From assembly GCA_017618195.1 (NCBI GenBank), contig JAFZUW010000027.1, positions 1-64,000 of the forward strand: 64,000 bases of DNA, written 5' to 3'. The translations under genes were made by a program, and so were the position numbers. Shown in pieces: positions 59,238 through 64,000 of this stretch (the stretch's first letter is position 1; each line of letters begins with the position of its first letter). Under the pieces are notes generated by a model. That model had not been told where the DNA came from. It worked only from the letters and a program-made list of their open reading frames with translations, and did no database searches. The DNA is from Lachnospiraceae bacterium (GTDB lineage Bacteria; Bacillota; Clostridia; Lachnospirales; Lachnospiraceae).

Positions 59238-61238
59238 CTATTCGGCATCGGCCGGAGCGGTCTCGCCCTCTGCTGCCTCTGCGCTTTCTTCGGCATAAGC
59301 TACGGTCTCGTCGTCATACTCCTCTTCGGGAGCTGCCTCGAGTGCTCTCATGCTGATGCTGATCTTCTTCTCGTCAGCCTTCAGATCAAGAATGGAAGCT
59401 TCGATCTCCTGACCGATTTTCAGAACGTCGCTGGGCTTCTCAACGCGCTTGCGGGAGATCTGCGAAACGTGAAGCAGTGCGTCAACGCCGGGATAGATCT
59501 CAACAAATGCGCCGAAATCGGTCATACGTGCCACGCGTCCGGTAACGATCGTTCCGGGTGCGAAACGCTCCTCAGCGTTAGCCCAGGGATTCTCATCCTC
59601 AAAGCGCTTGCTGAGCGCAATCTTGTCGTTCTTGATATCCTTGATGAATACCCGTACGGAATCTCCGGTCTTGAAGAGCTTTCTCGGGTTGCCTACGCGG
59701 CCCCAGCTCATCTCGGAGATGTGAAGCAGACCGTCAACGCCGCCGATGTCGACAAATGCGCCGAAATCGGTAACGTTCTTAACGGTACCCTCAATTACGT
59801 CGCCTACCTGGATCTTAGCGAGAGCTGCCTCAAGGGCTGCCTTCTTCTCTTCGGCAACGATAGCCTTGCGGTTACCGATAATGGAGCGCTTCTTCGGGTC
59901 ATAATCCGTAATGATGAAGGAAATCTCCTGTCCCTGATACTTGGTGAGATCCTTCTCGAAAACATCCGAAACAAGACTTGCCGGGATAAATACGCGGCAC
60001 TCGTCAACGAGTACGGTAAGTCCGCCCTTAACAACTTCGGAAACCTTTGCGGTAAGAACGGTCTTGTTCTCGAATGCATCCTGCAGCAGCTGGCTGCTGC
60101 GGTCCTGTGCAAGCTTTCTGCGGCTGAGGAGAACCTGTCCCTCACCGTCATTTACCTTAAGCACCTTAACGGCGATCTTGTCGCCTTCCTTGACAACCTC
60201 GCGAAGATCGGCGATCGGCTGGGCGGAATATTCGCTCTTCGAAAGAATGCCGTCCGCTTTGTATCCGATGTTAAGCGCGATTTCGTCTTCTTTAACACGA
60301 ATGACTGTGCCTTCCACTACCTCTCCGTTATGTATTGTCTTAAATGATTGTTCCAACATCTGTTCAAAATTCTCTTCCGACATGCGATTTTGAACCTCCT
60401 CAATAATATTTCTTGGGGTAGATGCACCTGCTGTAATACCGACGCAACGAAAAGATTGTAAAGCACCATGATCCAGATCGGCAGCCGACTGAATGTAGAA
60501 TGCATGCGGACAAGCCTGCCTGCAGATCTCGTAAAGCTTACGCGTATTGGAACTGCTTTTGCTTCCGATCACCACCATGGCATCACATGCCGCAGCCAGC
60601 CGGTTGGCCTCCGTCTGTCTCTCCTCCGTGGCATTGCAGATAGTATTTACCACACTATCGTTCTTATCATACCCCAGATTGTCAAAAAATGCAATAATTG
60701 ATTTAAATTTATTATAATTAAAAGTTGTTTGCGCGACAATGCAGACGGATTTCGGCAGAGAACCGGAAATCAAGGCCGCATCTTCGGTTGACGCGATGAC
60801 GATCGCGGGTGACGCGCACCATCCCATGATGGCGATCACCTCCGGATGGGAAGCGTCTCCGCATATGATAATCTGCTTTCCGGCAAGGCTCTCCCGCTCC
60901 ACCGTGTTGTGAATTTTTTTAACAAACGGACAGGTCGCGTCGACGATCTTCACTTTGCCGTCCGTTTCCGCTTCGCGCCGCTTGAGTTTCTCCCAGACCG
61001 CCTTCGAAACGCCGTGGGAACGGATCACGACGGTTCCCTGCGAAACATTCTCCAAACTGTCCTCTTCATTGAGGACGGATACGCCGCGCGACGCAAGGTC
61101 CGCAACAACCGTCTCATTATGGATGATCGGTCCGTACGTATATACTTTTTGCTCCGTTTCCGTAAGCGCAAGCACCGTATCGACGGCACGCTTCACACCG
61201 AAACAGAATCCGGCCTTTTCCGCCAGTCTGATCTCCAT
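59238..61238 (-). CDS. ispH: IspH (LytB) - ribosomal protein S1 fusion
   Basis: A 666-aa fusion. Residues 1-285 are 4-hydroxy-3-methylbut-2-enyl-diphosphate reductase, the last MEP-pathway step, with the three cluster cysteines (KAGFCFGVKRA Cys12; DATCPFV about 98; NTICNAT about 195). Residues 286-666 hold four S1 RNA-binding domains (about 308-380, 390-460, 477-545 and 560-632; for example GTVKNVTDFGAFVDIGG) and an acidic tail. This fusion is known from Clostridia. An internal ATG (60383, residue 286) is preceded by an AGGAGG site, so free S1-like protein could also be made. Confidence 0.95.
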   Translation of the reverse strand: MEIRLAEKAGFCFGVKRAVDTVLALTETEQKVYTYGPIIHNETVVADLASRGVSVLNEEDSLENVSQGTVVIRSHGVSKAVWEKLKRREAETDGKVKIVDATCPFVKKIHNTVERESLAGKQIIICGDASHPEVIAIMGWCASPAIVIASTEDAALISGSLPKSVCIVAQTTFNYNKFKSIIAFFDNLGYDKNDSVVNTICNATEERQTEANRLAAACDAMVVIGSKSSSNTRKLYEICRQACPHAFYIQSAADLDHGALQSFRCVGITAGASTPRNIIEEVQNRMSEENFEQMLEQSFKTIHNGEVVEGTVIRVKEDEIALNIGYKADGILSKSEYSAQPIADLREVVKEGDKIAVKVLKVNDGEGQVLLSRRKLAQDRSSQLLQDAFENKTVLTAKVSEVVKGGLTVLVDECRVFIPASLVSDVFEKDLTKYQGQEISFIITDYDPKKRSIIGNRKAIVAEEKKAALEAALAKIQVGDVIEGTVKNVTDFGAFVDIGGVDGLLHISEMSWGRVGNPRKLFKTGDSVRVFIKDIKNDKIALSKRFEDENPWANAEERFAPGTIVTGRVARMTDFGAFVEIYPGVDALLHVSQISRKRVEKPSDVLKIGQEIEASILDLKADEKKISISMRALEAAPEEEYDDETVAYAEESAEAAEGETAPADAE

Positions 61239-61337
61239 TCCCGCTCCTTTCCGGCCGGTAAGGCACCTCTTCGTCCGTTCACGGTCGCTGCCTCCGCCGT
61301 TTATTCTTTCCGGCTCATCTGCCGGCCTTAACGCTTC

Positions 61338-63299
61338 TCAGATCTTCTTTCCGAGCTTTTCTTCAACAATTTTGATCATTGCCTCTTCGACTTCCTCAAT
61401 CGTCATGTCGGAGGTATCGAGAAGGACCGCGTCTTCCGCGCGGCACAAAGGCGCGTGCTCGCGGTGCATGTCGCGGTAATCGCGCTCGGCGATATCCTTT
61501 GCCACCTGCTCGTAATCGGCTTCGATGCCCTTCATCTCGTATTCCTTCACGCGGCGGCGCGCACGCTCTTCGATCGAAGCGGTCAGGTAAACCTTCACCT
61601 GCGCGTTCGGGAGCACGTTCGTGCCGATGTCGCGTCCGTCCATAACGACGTTCTTCGTTGCCGCGAGCTCTCTCTGGAGGTCCGCCATCTTGTCGCGCAC
61701 GTCCTTATTGACGGACGAAGCGCTTGCCATGTTGCCGACTTCTTCGGTGCGGATCAGGCCGCTCACATTTTCCCCGAAGAGAAGCACCTGCTGCTCTCCG
61801 TTCACATAATCAAGAGACACCTCGCACTCGCGTCCTGCTTTCGAAATGGCTTCCGCGTCGTCGGCCGAAATGCCCTTGCGGAGCAGATAAAGCGCGATCG
61901 TACGGTACATGGCGCCGGTATCGACGTAAATGTATCCAAGTCGCTTTGCGACCGCCTTTGCGATTGTGCTCTTGCCGGCACCCGCCGGTCCGTCGATTGC
62001 GATATTGATGCTTGCGTTCTTCATAACCTTCTCCTTTTCCTCGCGGATGCGGCCGGCAAGAAAGCCGGTGCTCCATGCGATCTGCAGATTGAATCCGCCG
62101 GTCAGCGCGTCAAGGTCGAGCACTTCGCCGGCAAATCTGAGTCCTTTGACAAGTTTCGATTCCATCGTCGACGGGTTTACCTCGTCCACGTTGACGCCGC
62201 CCTTCGTAACAACCGCTTCGTTGTATCCGCCCATGCCGGAAATGTGAAGCGGCAGGCCCTTGAGCGTCTGTAAAAGAGCCGCCCGCAGTTCCTTCGTAAG
62301 GTCCGAACAGCGCTTCTCGGGATTGACCCCCGCGCAGTTTAAGATGACCGGACCGAGCGAAGCGGGAACATAGGCGCCGATAAAGTTCTTCATCTGTTTC
62401 GAACCGGCTGCCGACAGTTCGCGGACAAGCCTTGCGTCGAGCTGTTCTTCGCTTAATGCGGGCTTCAGATCGATCTTTAACGTGCTGTCCGTAAGCGCGT
62501 CCGAAACCGTTCCGGTCGCGGAAAGGATCACGGGACCGCTGACACCGCGGTGCGTGAATAATAATTCACCGAAATCCTCGTATAAAACCTGTCCGTTCTT
62601 TTCGAACCGGACAGCGATATTTTTAAGCGTGAGGCCGCTGATCTCAGCCGGATAATCCTCTTCGGTGAGGAGGGAAACAAGCGACGGAACAAGCCTCGTA
62701 ACCGTATGTCCCGCGGCTTTCGCGAAGCGGTATCCGTCACCCGTGGAGCCGGTCGTCGGGTACGATAAGCCTCCGGTCGCGACAATGACCGTATCACAGC
62801 CGAGACGCTCGCCCGAACGGAGCTTCACAGCCGTCACACGAGCCTTATAGGAAGGCTTCTTTCCGGCTGCCGGTGCTTCGTAAGGCTCGGTCTCGATTTC
62901 CTTCACCTCGGTGTTGAGACGTACCTTCACATGCAGCTCGCGCATGCGTGCGGCAAGCGCTTTCGTAACATCCGAAGCATGGTCCGAAACGGGAAAAGCC
63001 CTTCCGCCCCGCTCCACCTTGACCGGCATTCCGTTTTCTTCGAAAAATGCCATCGCGTCATAGTTGGAGAAAGCGTGAAAGGCACTGTAAAGAAACCGGG
63101 GGTTCGTCATCACGTTGTCCGAAAACTCCCGCGCGTCGCAGGCATTCGTGAAATTGCAGCGTCCCTTCCCGGTAATATAGATCTTCTTCCCGAGCTTCTC
63201 ATTTTTCTCAAGAAGCAGGACGTCACAGCCGCTCTGCGCGGCTGAGATTGCCGCCATCATGCCGGCCGCCCCGCCTCCGATAATAATCGTTTTATTCAT
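61338..63299 (-). CDS. cmk: HI0933/BaiN-type flavoprotein fused to cytidylate kinase
   Basis: A 653-aa two-part ORF. Residues 1-425 are an HI0933/YhiN-family FAD-binding oxidoreductase: IIIGGGAAGMMAA dinucleotide motif, KIYITGKGRCNFTNAC, VIVATGGLSYPTTGSTGDGY and a C-terminal GGFNLQIAWSTGFLAG. Residues 426-653 are (d)CMP kinase (AIDGPAGAGKSTIAK P-loop; YVDTGAMYRTIALY; MDGRDIGT), needed for CTP/dCTP supply. The two genes are usually separate neighbours. Here there is no stop between them. The cmk part retains its own ATG at 62024 and an AAGGAG ribosome site, so independent Cmk translation is possible. Confidence 0.9.
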   Translation of the reverse strand: MNKTIIIGGGAAGMMAAISAAQSGCDVLLLEKNEKLGKKIYITGKGRCNFTNACDAREFSDNVMTNPRFLYSAFHAFSNYDAMAFFEENGMPVKVERGGRAFPVSDHASDVTKALAARMRELHVKVRLNTEVKEIETEPYEAPAAGKKPSYKARVTAVKLRSGERLGCDTVIVATGGLSYPTTGSTGDGYRFAKAAGHTVTRLVPSLVSLLTEEDYPAEISGLTLKNIAVRFEKNGQVLYEDFGELLFTHRGVSGPVILSATGTVSDALTDSTLKIDLKPALSEEQLDARLVRELSAAGSKQMKNFIGAYVPASLGPVILNCAGVNPEKRCSDLTKELRAALLQTLKGLPLHISGMGGYNEAVVTKGGVNVDEVNPSTMESKLVKGLRFAGEVLDLDALTGGFNLQIAWSTGFLAGRIREEKEKVMKNASINIAIDGPAGAGKSTIAKAVAKRLGYIYVDTGAMYRTIALYLLRKGISADDAEAISKAGRECEVSLDYVNGEQQVLLFGENVSGLIRTEEVGNMASASSVNKDVRDKMADLQRELAATKNVVMDGRDIGTNVLPNAQVKVYLTASIEERARRRVKEYEMKGIEADYEQVAKDIAERDYRDMHREHAPLCRAEDAVLLDTSDMTIEEVEEAMIKIVEEKLGKKI

Positions 63300-63855
63300 T
63301 TTTCTCCCGAAGTACTTCGCGGTTGTCCCAGAGATAAACCATCAGACTCACTACGGTCAGGATCAGTGCAAGCCACATCGCGATCTCGCCGAGCACGTTT
63401 GCGATCTTAAAGATGATTGAATTGTATTCGGGATCGGCTGTGAACAGAAGCAGCACGCACATGACCATCTGAACGACGGTCTTCACTTTTCCGACCCAGC
63501 CCGCGGCGATAACGACGCCCTTGTCGGATGCGATCAGACGGAAGCCGCTGATGATGAAATCGCGCGCAATGATGATCGCAACAATGACTGCCGGAATCTT
63601 ATCGAATTCAATCAGCATGATCAGCGCGGTACATACGAGAATCTTGTCCGCAAGCGGATCCATGAATTTTCCGAACGTCGTAACGAGGTTGTATTTTCTC
63701 GCGATATGTCCGTCTAAGAAATCCGAAAAACTTGCAATGATGAACACGCCCAATGCAATGAAATTGTAATAGGGCAGGTCTTCAAACAGCAGAAGAAACA
63801 CAAATACCGGAATCATACATACCCGGAAGATAGTGATTTTGTTCGGCAGATTCAT
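63292..63855 (-). CDS. pgsA: CDP-diacylglycerol-glycerol-3-phosphate 3-phosphatidyltransferase
   Basis: A 187-aa membrane enzyme making phosphatidylglycerol-phosphate, the precursor of phosphatidylglycerol and cardiolipin. The CDP-alcohol phosphotransferase motif is complete: DFLDGHIARKYN then a Gly then DPLADK. Four to five membrane helices follow and precede it. ATG 63855 (MNLPNKIT) is chosen because it overlaps the upstream rimO stop as ATGA. The C-terminus overlaps the flavoprotein start by 8 bp. The operon order rimO-pgsA is common in Firmicutes. Confidence 0.94.
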   Translation of the reverse strand: MNLPNKITIFRVCMIPVFVFLLLFEDLPYYNFIALGVFIIASFSDFLDGHIARKYNLVTTFGKFMDPLADKILVCTALIMLIEFDKIPAVIVAIIIARDFIISGFRLIASDKGVVIAAGWVGKVKTVVQMVMCVLLLFTADPEYNSIIFKIANVLGEIAMWLALILTVVSLMVYLWDNREVLREKNE

Positions 63856-64000
63856 TCGATACACTCTCCAATCAGATCATATTTCTCTGCCCCGTTGATC
63901 CGAACCGGGACAATATCGCCCGACATTAACGTGCGGGCGGTTTCCACATAAACCGTTCCGTCGATCCCCGGAGCATCCATGTACGTCCGTCCGACATACA
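63852..64000 (-). CDS. rimO: Ribosomal protein S12 methylthiotransferase RimO, C-terminal part
   Basis: Partial gene cut by the window edge; the last 48 residues before the stop at 63852-63854 are present. They read as a TRAM domain end: GRTYMDAPGIDGTVYVE, SGDIVPVRI and YDLIGE. This matches the C-terminus of RimO, the radical-SAM enzyme that adds methylthio to S12 Asp88. The radical-SAM and N-terminal domains are outside the window. The TGA overlaps the pgsA ATG. Confidence 0.85.
   Translation of the reverse strand, partial: YVGRTYMDAPGIDGTVYVETARTLMSGDIVPVRINGAEKYDLIGECIE

Noticed and set aside
1-64000. CRISPR arrays, tRNA or rRNA genes, prophage or transposon
   Set aside because: No regularly spaced repeats, cloverleaf-like genes, rRNA motifs, integrase or transposase were seen on either strand.

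Overview
This 64-kb window is chromosomal DNA of moderate GC from a Firmicute, most likely a Lachnospiraceae-like member of the Clostridia. The evidence is a GerW/DUF2953 sporulation pair, an RsgI-type domain, Bacillus-like synteny (rpmB-yloU-yloV-recG and plsX-acpP-rnc-smc-ftsY), an IspH-ribosomal protein S1 fusion, a two-gene SufC/SufB-D system, a sodium-pumping decarboxylase operon and a LexA-boxed recA. Most genes lie on the minus strand. I saw no rRNA, tRNA, CRISPR array, insertion sequence, integrase or phage gene.

Layout. 0-7.8 kb: a BceRS-like two-component system with a membrane-anchored polysaccharide deacetylase; cytidine deaminase coupled to a ComEC-like metallo-beta-lactamase lipoprotein; SufC plus a short SufD; a CNNM/CorC-type membrane protein with a non-standard start codon; and a previously hidden 56-aa membrane protein. 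8-12.6 kb: two coupled giant membrane proteins (DUF2298/YYY type). 12.7-24.7 kb: housekeeping genes (recG, a FakA/YloV-type DAK protein, an Asp23 protein, rpmB, gerW, DUF2953, two unknown proteins, a rhomboid-like protein without a visible catalytic motif) and, divergently, rqcH plus a PHP phosphatase behind a structured leader.

24.7-36.4 kb is an accessory surface region. It holds four paralogous membrane-anchored YD-repeat proteins sharing a C-terminal motif, two secreted InlB-B-repeat proteins, a lipoprotein joining an RsgI-like domain to eight DnaJ-type CxxC motifs, and a GGDEF/HD-GYP pair for cyclic-di-GMP. 36.5-42 kb: a cysteine desulfurase, an ECF sigma factor followed by a membrane-anchored serpin that looks like its anti-sigma partner, an esterase and an APH-family kinase.

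42-47.5 kb is a five-gene biotin-dependent operon: carboxyltransferase, OadG, biotin carrier, OadB with a large insertion, and an OadA-type transferase. It has both halves of a transcarboxylase plus a Na+ pump and no biotin carboxylase. 47.6-64 kb: recX, recA, a GNAT protein, a metallopeptidase-like lipoprotein, a Dabb protein, ftsY, smc, rnc, acpP, plsX, two fused ORFs (ispH-rpsA and an HI0933-type flavoprotein-cmk), pgsA and the 3' end of rimO.

The most unusual items are the sigma/serpin pair, the YD-repeat family, the RsgI/zinc-finger lipoprotein and the composite decarboxylase operon. All functional statements rest on reading motifs; no database search was possible.
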